Assembly: GCA_965202745.1 (NCBI GenBank)
Contig: CBDBCB010000022.1
Location: 558,001 to 622,000, forward strand
DNA: 64,000 nt
From: JACKII01 sp965202745
GTDB lineage: Bacteria > Pseudomonadota > Alphaproteobacteria > Bin95
Reading direction: 5' to 3'
Shown here: piece after piece, positions 1 to 8,805 of the stretch
Numbering within the stretch: the first letter of the stretch is position 1
Layout of the letters: every line of letters begins with the position of its first letter
Made by a program: the position numbers and the translations under genes
Notes under the pieces: model-generated
Databases searched by the model: none
What the model was told of the DNA's origin: nothing
The model's input: only the letters and a program-made list of their open reading frames with translations

Positions 1-1838
1 ATCACCAGGATGATAAACGACAAGGCCAAAGCGCGACCGACGGCATCGGCAACCTCCGGCGCGACCACCTGAAAATTCTGATAAACGACTAGCAGCAGCA
101 CGCCGACAATGAGCGCCATGGCGCTAAAAGTCAGGCCAAACCCGCCATAGCGGGACAGGGCCATGGCTTGCACACGCACCGGCAGCAGGCGTCTGGCGAG
201 GGCTGCAATCTGGTTTTGCATACGCGCTGCGGGCTTGCAGGCATCCTTGCAGCGGGATTCAAGCGTGCAGCAAAGAGAGCACACCGCGCCACGGTGAAAC
301 AGATAGGCGACCATGTCCTGCTGATCGAACTTGTGCTCGCAAATGATGCACACCCGCTCTCCTGCCGCGCTGGCGATTTCTGGTTCCCGGGCAAGGTAGT
401 AGCGCCCGCGTGTCGCCAATGCGATGGCGGGCGCGGCAAGTACCGCCGTACCAAACGCTATCCAACTGGAGAAAGCCGCCATATCGGTCCCGAACACGCC
501 CAAAGAGACCGTTAATGAGATCACTGCCGCCAGCACTGCCGCACCGACGCCAACCGGGTTGATATCGAACAGATAGGCGCGGCGGAAATCTATCTGCTTT
601 GGCCGCAAGCCGAGCGGCAGGTTGATCATCAGATCGGCGGTGATTGCGCCAATCCAGGCCAGTGCTACGTGGGAGTAGATCGCAAGCGTGTTCTCCAACG
701 CCCCGAACACGCCAAATTTCATCAGCATCAACGCGACGGCTACATTGAACACGAGCCACACGACCCGGCCCGGATGGCTATGCGTGATGCGGGCAAAGAA
801 GTTCGACCAGGCGATTGACCCGGCATAGGCGTTGGTCACATTGATTTTCAAGTGAGCCAGTATGACAAAGCCGATGGTCAGCACCAGTGCCGATTCCGGC
901 GGCAAAAACCGTTCATAGGCGATCAAGTACATCTTGGTCAGCTCAATTGCCTCTTCTGCAGGCACGCCAGCGTTTAGAAGCAATACGGCTAGAAACGACC
1001 CAGCCAGCATCTTGAGCGTGCCTATCACAGCCCAACCCGGCCCGGCGGAGATCAGGGCGAACCACCAGGAAAACTGTTGGCGGCGAGTTTGCGGTGTCGG
1101 CAAAAACCGCAGGAAGCCAACCTGCTCGCCAATTTGAGCGATGAGGGCAAAGGCAATGCCGGTCGCAGCGGCAATCATGACCCAGTCCAGACCCGAACCT
1201 TCTGGCTGTAGCAAGCCAATGTGTTCGACCCAGGGCACCACATCCAAGCCCAACCAGACTAGGGCGGCAAATGGCAAGATCTGGAGCAATATCCAGAGCG
1301 GCTGCGTCCATTTCTGGAATGCGCCGATGCGGGCAAATCCGTGCGTCACCAGCGGAATGACCAGCAAGGCATTGAGCAAATAACCAATTTCCAGCGGTAT
1401 CCCGAGGCAATACTCCAGCGCCTGGGACAGAATTGCCGCTTCCAGGGCAAATAATATGAAGGTGAAGCTGGCATAAATCAGCGATGTCACGGTCGAACCC
1501 AGATAGCCGAAGCCAGCACCGCGGGTCAGCAAATCGATATCAACGCCAGCACGCGCAGAGTGGTAGGCGATTGGAAGGCCGGTGATGGATAAAACGGCAC
1601 CTACGATTAAAATTGCTGCAATTGCGTTGTTGAAACCATACGACAGAGTCATCCCGCGGCCGATAGCCTCGAGCGCCAAAAATGAGATTGACCCAATCGC
1701 CGTATTGGCCACACGCAAGGAGGACCATTTTCGCGCCCGAAAAGCCGTAAAGCGGAGAGCAAAATCCTCTAGCGTTTCATTCGCAACCCATTGATTATAG
1801 GTTCTTCTAACGCGAGATACCGAGAAATCTCCTGACAT
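1..1838 (-). CDS. NCS1 permease-like multi-spanning membrane protein, probable transporter-sensor; 3' end outside window
   Basis: An uninterrupted minus-strand frame of 612 codons runs from an ATG at 1838 to the left edge without a stop. About the first 470 residues are strongly hydrophobic and resemble the cytosine/purine permease (NCS1) fold, including stretches such as DLLTRGAGFGYLGS and FALEAAILSQALEY. A cysteine-rich segment follows near residues 496-525 (CIIC, CSLCC, CKDAC), then a further membrane helix near the edge. Known families: permease domains of this kind can be fused to histidine kinases, and such proteins occur beside urea/amide operons. Whether a kinase follows cannot be seen. 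It is divergent from urtA, so a role in sensing or controlling amide uptake is an inference. The permease-like call is moderately sure, the sensor role weak. Confidence 0.6.
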   Translation of the reverse strand, partial: MSGDFSVSRVRRTYNQWVANETLEDFALRFTAFRARKWSSLRVANTAIGSISFLALEAIGRGMTLSYGFNNAIAAILIVGAVLSITGLPIAYHSARAGVDIDLLTRGAGFGYLGSTVTSLIYASFTFILFALEAAILSQALEYCLGIPLEIGYLLNALLVIPLVTHGFARIGAFQKWTQPLWILLQILPFAALVWLGLDVVPWVEHIGLLQPEGSGLDWVMIAAATGIAFALIAQIGEQVGFLRFLPTPQTRRQQFSWWFALISAGPGWAVIGTLKMLAGSFLAVLLLNAGVPAEEAIELTKMYLIAYERFLPPESALVLTIGFVILAHLKINVTNAYAGSIAWSNFFARITHSHPGRVVWLVFNVAVALMLMKFGVFGALENTLAIYSHVALAWIGAITADLMINLPLGLRPKQIDFRRAYLFDINPVGVGAAVLAAVISLTVSLGVFGTDMAAFSSWIAFGTAVLAAPAIALATRGRYYLAREPEIASAAGERVCIICEHKFDQQDMVAYLFHRGAVCSLCCTLESRCKDACKPAARMQNQIAALARRLLPVRVQAMALSRYGGFGLTFSAMALIVGVLLLVVYQNFQVVAPEVADAVGRALALSFIILV

Positions 1839-1860
1839 TCTGGCTGTCTACTTTCACTGC

Positions 1861-3111
1861 CGTTTACCGGACGCTGCCCTGACAGCCAGCCTGTTTGCTC
1901 CCAAATTTCTGAGCTCCGCATCCTTCCCGACCGCCGCGGTCAACACCACCGGCCTCGCCGTTACTGATACGACAGTCACTACAGGAATCCTGCACTCTAT
2001 CATAGGCACGATGGCCATCTCCGAGACCGGCTCGGTCCAAGCGGAAAAGTTGGCAATCGCCCAAATCAATGCCCAAGGTGGCATCCTCGGCCGCAAGATT
2101 GAGTTCATTCAGGAAGACGGCGCGTCCGACTGGCCGACCTTCGCGGAAAAGGCGAAGAAGCTGCTGGTGAACGACAAGGTCGCCTCGGTCATGGGCTGCT
2201 GGACCTCTGCCAGCCGCAAGGCGATGCTGCCGGTGTTCGAGCAGTATAACGGCTTCCTCTACTACCCGACCTTCTATGAGGGCCTGGAGGAGTCGCCGAA
2301 CGTCATTTACACCGGTCAGGAAGCGACACAGCAGATTATTGCTGGCATCGACTGGGTGACCCGCACCAAGGGCGCGAAGTCGTTCTACCTGCTGGGTTCC
2401 GACTATATCTGGCCCCGTACTTCCAACAAGATTGCGCGCAAGCACATCGAGAAACTGGGCCTGAAAGTGGTGGGCGAGGATTACTATCCTCTCGGCCACA
2501 CACAGTTAACTCGGTCATCAACAAGATCCGCCTGAAGAAGCCCGACGTGATCTACGCCATTGTCGTCGGCGGTTCGAACGTCGCCTTCTACACACAGTTA
2601 ACTCGGTCATCAACAAGATCCGCCTGAAGAAGCCCGACGTGATCTACGCCATTGTCGTCGGCGGTTCGAACGTCGCCTTCTACAAGTAGTTGAAGGCTGC
2701 CGGCATCGACATGACCAAGGAGAAATCGATCCTGCTGACCATCTCGGTCACCGAGGACGAAATCCGCGGTATCGGCGGCGAGAACATCGAGGGTGCCTAC
2801 GCCTGCATGAAATACTTCCAGAGCCTGGACAACCCGAACAACATCGCGTTCGTGAAGCCGTTCAAGGAAATGTGGGGCTCTGGAAAGCGGCTGTAGAGAA
2901 GGCAGGCTCCTTCGATGTGGATAAGGTCCGCGCTGCGTCGCCGGGGATCGAGATGACGACGGCCACCGAAGGGTACGTCAAAATCCACGAAAACCATCAC
3001 CTCTGGTCCAAAACCCGCGTTGGCCGAGCCAAGGCTGACGGCCAGTACGAAGTGGTGTTCGAGACCAAGGATCTGGTCGAGCCCGATCCGTTCCCGGCCG
3101 GCTACCAGTAA
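1861..3111 (+). pseudogene. urtA: Urea/amide ABC transporter substrate-binding protein, multiply inactivated
   Basis: The encoded pieces match UrtA, the periplasmic urea/short-chain-amide receptor, from the end of the signal peptide to the C-terminal PDPFPAGYQ. No in-frame ATG precedes the signal-peptide remnant, so the natural start appears lost. A base is missing in the codon after HTQ near 2507. The segment carrying that deletion is then tandemly duplicated (92 bp). TAG at 2687-2689 replaces an expected Gln codon. Between MWG and LWKAAVEKAG (near 2875) about 17-20 codons are gone and the frame changes. Intact urtBCD follow, so the transporter lacks its receptor unless another locus supplies it. 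The family call is firm; the loss of function is almost certain. Confidence 0.93.
2498..2683 (+). repeat. 92-bp perfect tandem duplication inside urtA
   Basis: The block 2498-2591 recurs at 2590-2683 with a period of 92 bp. Each copy encodes the UrtA stretch NSVINKIRLKKPDVIYAIVV with the same one-base deletion at its beginning. The deletion therefore predates the duplication, which gives the order of two events in the decay of this gene. Confidence 0.95.
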
Positions 3112-3293
3112 GGCACGCGACGCAAAAGCCGAGTTCGTTTCTTCAGCCGGCGGCGCGAGGCACTACCAAACCTCGAAGGCGCGGAAGCTGCCCTACAAGG
3201 GCGCTTCCCACGCTGCCTAAAGCTGAAGAAGCGGGTTCGACTTCCCCACCTTCCCCCTCTCGGGCGTGCGAATACCGCCTAAGGAGTTGAACC

Positions 3294-4211
3294 ATGTTCG
3301 CCGATTATACGACAGGCGAATTGACCGCGATCTTTGCCATGCAAGGGTTTGCCGGGCTGATCCTTTTCTCGGTCTTTATTCTGATGGCACTGGGACTGGC
3401 GATTATCTTCGGCCAGATGGGCGTTATCAATATGGCGCACGGGGAATTTATGATCCTCGGTGCGTATGTCACCTACATGCTGTCCCACGTGTTCGACACG
3501 TACATGCCTGGCTTGTTCGGCATTTACTTCTTTATCGCCATGATCCTGGCATTTTTCGTGTCTGGCGGGTTGGGCATGCTGGTGGAATGGGGACTGATCC
3601 GGCACCTTTACAAACGGCCGCTCGATACGTTGTTGGCGACCTGGGGCCTTAGTCTGATCCTGCAACAAATTTACCGCTCTGTGTTCGGTGCACGCGAAGT
3701 GGGTGTGACCATCCCGGATTGGATGATGGGCTCCCTGCCGTTGACCGACATGATTGAGGTTCCAATCAACGGCATCTTCGTCATGGTGCTAGCGGTCAGT
3801 ATTTCCCTCGCAATTTACCTGCTGATGTTCCGGTCCCAATGGGGCAAGCAGGTCCGCGCCGTCACCCAGAACCGCACTATGGCGGGCGCGGTCGGCATCA
3901 ATACGGAACGCACGGACCGCCTGACATTCGTCATTGGCTGCGGCGTCGCGGGCTCCGCCTTCACCATGATCGGTTCGACCGGGCCGACGGCAGGCCAGCT
4001 CTACATCGTCGATACCTTCCTGGTGGTCGTTTTCGGCGGCGCTACGAGCCTGCTTGGTACGATTGCCTCAGCGTTCTCGATCAGCCAGGCGCAGTCGATC
4101 ATGGAGTTCTTCCTCTCCGGTTCGATGGCCAAGGTGCTCACGCTGTTGACAGTGGTCGGCATTCTGACGCTGCGCCCGCAAGGCCTCTTCGCTCTGAAGC
4201 TGCGGAAGTAA
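3294..4211 (+). CDS. urtB: Urea/amide ABC transporter permease UrtB
   Basis: This 305-residue inner-membrane permease of the branched-chain amino acid/urea (LivH-like) class would pair with UrtC to form the translocation pore. Hydrophobic segments occur throughout, and typical motifs are visible: GQMGVINMAHGEFM near residues 42-55 and VVVFGGATSLLGT near 240-255. It is the short form without the extra N-terminal domain of some UrtB proteins, which is common in alphaproteobacteria. The ATG is preceded by AAGGAG at a normal distance. It sits 182 bp after broken urtA and 13 bp before urtC. The frame is intact, with no visible loss of key segments. Confidence 0.93.
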   Translation: MFADYTTGELTAIFAMQGFAGLILFSVFILMALGLAIIFGQMGVINMAHGEFMILGAYVTYMLSHVFDTYMPGLFGIYFFIAMILAFFVSGGLGMLVEWGLIRHLYKRPLDTLLATWGLSLILQQIYRSVFGAREVGVTIPDWMMGSLPLTDMIEVPINGIFVMVLAVSISLAIYLLMFRSQWGKQVRAVTQNRTMAGAVGINTERTDRLTFVIGCGVAGSAFTMIGSTGPTAGQLYIVDTFLVVVFGGATSLLGTIASAFSISQAQSIMEFFLSGSMAKVLTLLTVVGILTLRPQGLFALKLRK

Positions 4212-4224
4212 GGGAACCATTACG

Positions 4225-5355
4225 ATGCTTACGCGGAATCGCTTCATTACCCCTGCGGAAATTGTCGGCTTTGCCGTCCTTGCCGCGCTCATTTCCATTG
4301 TGCTGTCAGGGGTGTTGGACACTTTTCGGCTCAACCTGTTCGGCAAGTACCTGACCTATGCCTTTGTCGCGGTCGGCCTGATGCTGTGCTGGGGCGCGGG
4401 CGGTATTCTCAGCATTGGCCAGGGCATCTTCTTCGGCCTTGGCGGCTACTGCATGGCCATGTTCCTCAAGCTGGAGGCGTCGACACCCGAAACCACCAAG
4501 ATCCAGTCTACATCCGGCATTCCGGACTTCATGGATTGGAACCAGCTGACCAAACTGCCGACCTGGTGGCAGCCGTTCTACAGCCTGCCCTTCACCCTGA
4601 CTGCGGTCATCGCAGTGCCGACGATCTTCGCCTTCATCATTGGCGTCGCCATGTTCAAGCGGCGGGTTGGCGGAGTGTACTTCGCCATCATCACCCAAGC
4701 CATTGCCGCCATCCTGACGATCCTGATCATCGGCCAGCAGGGCTATACCGGTGGCGTCAACGGCATCACCGACCTGCGCACTTTGGAAGGATGGGACATC
4801 CGCACGGATGAGGCCAAGGAAATACTCTACTTCGTCAATGGCGCGCTGCTGTTCGCCTGTCTGTTCGCGGCCCACCTGATCCGCAAGTCCAAGCTCGGCC
4901 GCATCCTGATTGCCATGCGCGACCAGGAGGACCGGGTGTGTTTCTCCGGCTACGACGTCGCCAACTTTAATATCTTCGTCTTCTGTGCCGGGGCGGCTTT
5001 CGCCTCCATCCGCGGGGGCATGTTCACGTTGCAGGTCGGCTTCATGTCGCCAAGCTTCGTTGGCATCGTGCCGTCCATTGAGAAGGTGATCTTCTGCGCG
5101 GTCGGCGGGCGGCTTTCGATCTTCGGCGCAGTCTACGGCGCGCTGTTGGTGAACTGGGCAAAGATCACCTTCTCCGAGAGTTTCCCGGAAGTGTGGCTGC
5201 TGGGCCTGGGAGCGCTGTTCATCGCCGTGGTGCTGGTGTTCCCGAATGGCCTGGCCGGCATCTACGACCAGTACATCGCTCCCCGCCTGCAAAAGCTGCT
5301 GCCCAAGCGGGCCGCGCCGCAAACCGCGCGCACCGTCAACGCACCGGCCGAATAG
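4225..5355 (+). CDS. urtC: Urea/amide ABC transporter permease UrtC
   Basis: This 376-residue LivM-type permease is the second membrane subunit of the Urt/Fmd transporter. Several membrane segments are visible, as well as the family stretches LCWGAGGILSIGQGIFFGLG (about 53-72), QGYTGGVNGITDL (about 172-184) and the IEKVIFCAVGGRLSIFGAV region near 287-305. The last of these normally reads VGGRGSLIGA-like, so a substitution may be present. The C-terminal tail is charged and Pro/Ala-rich. It starts 13 bp after urtB and ends 9 bp before urtD, as expected for one transcript. The reading frame is complete. Confidence 0.92.
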   Translation: MLTRNRFITPAEIVGFAVLAALISIVLSGVLDTFRLNLFGKYLTYAFVAVGLMLCWGAGGILSIGQGIFFGLGGYCMAMFLKLEASTPETTKIQSTSGIPDFMDWNQLTKLPTWWQPFYSLPFTLTAVIAVPTIFAFIIGVAMFKRRVGGVYFAIITQAIAAILTILIIGQQGYTGGVNGITDLRTLEGWDIRTDEAKEILYFVNGALLFACLFAAHLIRKSKLGRILIAMRDQEDRVCFSGYDVANFNIFVFCAGAAFASIRGGMFTLQVGFMSPSFVGIVPSIEKVIFCAVGGRLSIFGAVYGALLVNWAKITFSESFPEVWLLGLGALFIAVVLVFPNGLAGIYDQYIAPRLQKLLPKRAAPQTARTVNAPAE

Positions 5356-5364
5356 GAGACGATC

Positions 5365-6111
5365 ATGTCTGAAGAATCCGAGTTCGTGCTGGCGGTCGAG
5401 GGGCTCACCGTCTCGTTCGATGGGTTTAAGGCAGTGGACGACCTCAGCCTCTATGTCGATCCGAACGAATGCCGGGTCATCAACGGGCCGAACGGCGCTG
5501 GCAAGACCACGGTGCTGGATCTGATCTGCGGACGCACCAAGGCAACATCAGGTTCCGTGAAGTTCAAGGGCCAGGAACTGCTGTCAATGTGCGAGGACCA
5601 GATCGTCCACGCGGGTGTCGGCCGGAAGTTCCAGACACCCTCGGTCTATGAAGATCTGACCGTATTTGAGAACCTGGAGATCTCCTATCCCAAGGGCCAT
5701 GGCGTCTTCGGCGGGTTGTTCTTCAAACGAGACAACGCCGTCGCCAAGCGCATCCAGGAAATCGCTGGGATGATTTTTCTGGAAGACTCGCTGGAGGAAA
5801 AGGCCGCCTACCTCAGCCATGGCCAGAAGCAGTGGCTGGAAATCGGCATGCTGCTGATCCAGGACCCACAGCATTTGATGCTGGACGAACCTGTCGCCGG
5901 CATGTCGGTGGCGGAGCGAGTCAAGACGGCGGAACTACTGAAGCGGATCATCCAGGACCGCTCGGTCATCGTGATCGAGCACGACATGAAGTTCGCCGAG
6001 GACATCGCCACCCGCGTCACCGTCCTGCACCAGGGCAAGGTCCTGTCCGAAGGGTCGATGGAGCACGTCCAAGCCGATCCCAAGGTTGTCGAAGTCTATC
6101 TGGGTCACTGA
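5365..6111 (+). CDS. urtD: Urea/amide ABC transporter ATP-binding protein UrtD
   Basis: This 248-residue ABC ATPase carries all the expected motifs: Walker A GPNGAGKTT (about 41-49), Q-loop FQTPSVYEDLTVFENLE, signature LSHGQKQWLEIGMLL (about 151-165), Walker B HLMLDEP and the switch His in VIEHDMKF. The signature differs slightly from the canonical LSGGQ but retains the SxGQ core common in UrtD. It would energise UrtBC together with UrtE on the cytoplasmic face. The start ATG follows AGGAGACG. It is intact but flanked by a broken partner (urtE), so it probably does not function in transport now. Confidence 0.93.
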   Translation: MSEESEFVLAVEGLTVSFDGFKAVDDLSLYVDPNECRVINGPNGAGKTTVLDLICGRTKATSGSVKFKGQELLSMCEDQIVHAGVGRKFQTPSVYEDLTVFENLEISYPKGHGVFGGLFFKRDNAVAKRIQEIAGMIFLEDSLEEKAAYLSHGQKQWLEIGMLLIQDPQHLMLDEPVAGMSVAERVKTAELLKRIIQDRSVIVIEHDMKFAEDIATRVTVLHQGKVLSEGSMEHVQADPKVVEVYLGH

Positions 6112-6121
6112 GGAGCCGGTC

Positions 6122-6811
6122 ATGCTGAACGTTGAAAATCTGCGCGCTGCCTATGGCGAGTCCGAAGTGCTGCACGGCCTCGATTTCCAGGTAGAGCCGG
6201 GCGAGATCGTCGCGATCATGGGCCGGAACGGCATGGGCAAGTCCACGCTGATGAAAACCCTGATGGGCATCGTTCCGGCCAAAACCAGCTCCGTCCATGT
6301 GGGCGAGGCGGAGGTTACCGGCCAAAAACCCTACTAACGTGTTGCGAGCGGCATCGCCTATGTGCCCCAGGGCCGGCAGATATTCTCCAGCATGACGGTA
6401 GAGGAGAATGTCGAGACGGGCCTGACTGTCACCGGCAGAAAGACCGTCAGCTCGGATATCTATGAACTGTTTCCGGTGCTGGTGGAGATGAAGTCCCGCC
6501 GCGGCGGCAATCTCTCCAGCGGTCAGCAACAGCAGTTGGCAATCGCGCGGGCGCTGGCGTCCGACCCGAAAGTGTTGCTGCTGGACGAACTGACTGAAGG
6601 CATCCAGCCCTCCATCATCCTGGAAATGGCGCGCACGCTGAAACGCATCCGCGACGAGCGCGGGCTCTCCATTATCGTGTCGAAGCAGGTGATGCGCTTC
6701 GCCCTCGACGTCGCCGACCAGGTCGTCGTCATCGAAAACGGCGAGTTCGTCCACGAATCCCCCCGCGACGGCATCGACGAGGAGAAAGTCACCCGCTTCC
6801 TTTCCGTCTGA
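6122..6811 (+). pseudogene. urtE: Urea/amide ABC transporter ATP-binding protein UrtE, nonsense-interrupted
   Basis: The reading frame of the second ABC ATPase is continuous except for TAA at 6335-6337, after 71 codons. The expected residue there is Glu, so a single G-to-T change (GAA to TAA) explains it. Walker A (GRNGMGKS) lies before the stop; the signature, Walker B and switch region lie after it. The downstream half also shows relaxed motifs: LSSGQ instead of LSGGQ, LLDELTEG instead of LLDEPTEG and SKQV where SEQV is usual. Such changes suggest the gene has been free of selection for some time. Reinitiation could make a C-terminal fragment but not an ATP-binding subunit. Confidence 0.92.
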
Positions 6812-6856
6812 CCCCCTTTTTCTTCCCGCAACTTTACCTCGTGCAAAGGAGCCATC

Positions 6857-7866
6857 ATGGCCGATACCATCATCGAAGTGAATTTGAGCGAAAGCCCACA
6901 CACCAACGAGAACGTGCACAACCGCTGGCACTCGGATATCCCCATCGGCGTTCGGGTTGAGCCGGGCAACGATTTCAAGATCGAGACCTACGATAGGACC
7001 GGCGGCCAGATCGCCAACAATGACGCCGCCGCCGACGTGCGCGACGTGGAGTTGGAGCAGGTGCACTACCTCTCCGGCCCTATCGGCGTGAAGGGCGCGA
7101 AACCCGGCGACTTGCTGGTCGTTGAGATCCTGGACATCGGCGCCAAGGAAGAAAGCCAGCGGGGCTTCAACGGCTTCTTCTCCAAGCAGAACGGCGGCGG
7201 CTTTCTGACGGAGCACTTCCCGCTGGCGCAGAAGTCCATTTGGGACTTCCACGGCATGTTCACCACATCCCGCCACGTGCCGCCGCGTGAGCATGGCGGA
7301 AACTGCAATATCAAAGATCTGTCGCGCGGCTCCAAGATCTACTTCCCGGTCTACGTGGATGGCACCGGTCTCTCCATGGGTGACCTGCACTTCAGCCAGG
7401 GCGACGGCGAAATCACCTTCTGCGGCGCTATCGAGATGGCCAGTTGGCTGCACCTGAAGGTCGAACTGATCAAAGACGGCATGTCCAAGTACGGCGTGAA
7501 GAACCCGATCTTCAAACCCTCGCCGATCACGCCGAAATACGACGACTACCTGATCTTCGAGGGTATCTCCGTCGACGAGAGCGGCACGCAGCACTATCTG
7601 GACGTGCATATCGCCTACCGCCAGGCCTGCCTGAACGCCATCGAATATCTGTGAAGAAGTTCGGTTATTCGGGTGCCCAGGCCTACGCCATCCTCGGTAC
7701 AGCGCCGGTGCAGGGGCATATCTCGGGCGTGGTCGATATTCCGAACGCCTGCGCCACGCTGTGGCTGCCGACTGACATCTTCGAGTGGGACCTGATGCCA
7801 AATGCTGACGGCCCGACGAAGTTCCTGGACGGCTCCATTGACGTTCCGCTCGCCCCGGACCTGTAA
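6857..7866 (+). pseudogene. fmdA: Formamidase/acetamidase FmdA, frameshifted
   Basis: The product matches FmdA, which hydrolyses formamide (and other short amides) to ammonia and formate. Codons up to AIEYL are in one frame. A 2-bp insertion at about 7,652 (ctg-tg-aag) then creates a stop, and the rest (KKFGYSGAQAYAILG to DVPLAPDL) continues in another frame. Removing the two bases restores a full-length enzyme of normal size. AAAGGAGCC precedes the ATG. The location directly after urtE follows the fmd arrangement known from Methylophilus and many alphaproteobacteria, where amide uptake and hydrolysis are linked. Calling it inactive depends on the frameshift being real rather than a read error. 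Confidence 0.9.
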
Positions 7867-7881
7867 GGAAGGACCTGCTTC

Positions 7882-8154
7882 ATGCCACTCTACGAGTATT
7901 GGTGCGAGCAGGATGGTGTGTACTCGGCCATTAAGCCCATGACCGAGTACAACCAGCCCTGTACCTGCCCCGACTGCGGTAGCGACGCGCCCCGTGTCAT
8001 GCTGAGTCCGCCGCGGGTTCTGCGGATGGACACCGTCCAGCGTCAGGCCCACGCGACCAATGAACAGGCGGCGGACAGCCCGAAACGGTTGTCCACCCAT
8101 GGGCCAGGATGTGCGTGTTGTAGCGGCGGACAGAAGTCCTCCCGCAAAACCTAG
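7882..8154 (+). CDS. fmdB: FmdB-family zinc-ribbon protein
   Basis: This 90-residue protein begins MPLYEYWCEQDG and has the FmdB zinc-ribbon pattern: a first Cys at position 8, then the CTCPDCG knuckle near residues 33-39. A second cysteine cluster (GCACCSGGQ) lies near the C-terminus. FmdB proteins accompany formamidase genes and were proposed to regulate them; the biochemical role is not settled. It lies 15 bp after fmdA, preceded by AAGGAAGG. The frame is complete, although its operon partner is broken. Confidence 0.85.
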   Translation: MPLYEYWCEQDGVYSAIKPMTEYNQPCTCPDCGSDAPRVMLSPPRVLRMDTVQRQAHATNEQAADSPKRLSTHGPGCACCSGGQKSSRKT

Positions 8155-8805
8155 CATCGCCCGGACGGCTCCAAGGCGTTCCCATCGGCAAGACCTTGGA
8201 TGATCTCGCATTGAGCGTACTTAGAGTCACGTTTTTGCCGAGGACGAGGCGAGTCTAAAGGCCGACGATATCGTCAATCGGCGATACAGCGAAACTTCGC
8301 GGCGTCCGACCCCAAGATCAACTCTGGGTGGAAAGTGACATCGGCCGGTCTCAGCGATCAGCTGCACTTGCTCGCTCCTGTGAGTTTGAAATGTTGGCAA
8401 CAGGTCATGCCTTTCGCCGAGTAACGCTCCGTTGTTAGTGTCGTAACATGTTATGCTTGCGTTCTCCCTCCGTCGGGGGCACCTGAGATCGTCTCAGGCG
8501 CGACCAGCGAAGGGAGAAACCAGCATGACTCTCTTTTTCCCCAACACATGCGGACAGACCCGGACAGGCGCATAACGGTCCAGACATAGCCGGACACACG
8601 ATTTAACCGTCAGACGCAGCCTTGACCTGGCTGACGGTGCCGGAAGCCGTCGCCTGCTGCGAGGCACGTGGCCTCGGCAGTCGAGACATCCGGCCAACGG
8701 GCCAGCCCCAACTTACTGCGCCTAGCGCCTATAGAAGGTCGCACAACCCATTTGCCGACGATCTTTCATCACTTGATCAGCCACAGCCTTTGGCCGTCTG
8801 CGCGT
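8155..8805. other. 650-bp stretch without a supported gene; contains a TPP-riboswitch-like relic
   Basis: No reading frame here shows a recognisable protein. The only structured signal is the hairpin at 8462-8517. It is followed by a 16-codon ORF from ATG 8524 and a run of imperfect CCGGACA-type repeats (8540-8600). The whole looks like a deletion scar between the amide cluster and the anti-sigma gene. Confidence 0.5.
8462..8517 (+). promoter_or_regulatory. TPP (THI-box) riboswitch-like element, internally deleted
   Basis: The ends resemble the thiamine pyrophosphate riboswitch: 5' TCTCC and GTCGGGGGCA, then CTGAGA, and 3' CCAGCGAAGGGAGA, which fits the usual CCAGCGnAGGGA closing strand. TCTCCCT pairs with AGGGAGA and GTCG with CGAC. 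CCTGAGA pairs with TCTCAGG around a three-base loop. The element is about 56 nt, far below a usual TPP aptamer, and the ACCCG and GAACCTGAT blocks are missing. I read it as a shrunken relic. The next ORF is only 16 codons and is not recognisable as a thiamine gene. A chance hairpin remains possible. Confidence 0.38.

Noticed and set aside
4306..5322. 338-codon minus-strand open frame opposite urtC
   Set aside because: Shadow of an intact permease gene; its composition (Gln/Asp/Glu-rich) reflects the reverse of hydrophobic codons.
6017..7801. 594-codon open frame on the minus strand opposite urtE and fmdA
   Set aside because: It is the antisense of recognisable UrtD/UrtE/FmdA coding sequence, has low-complexity His/Asp/Val-rich composition typical of GC-rich shadows, and matches no family.
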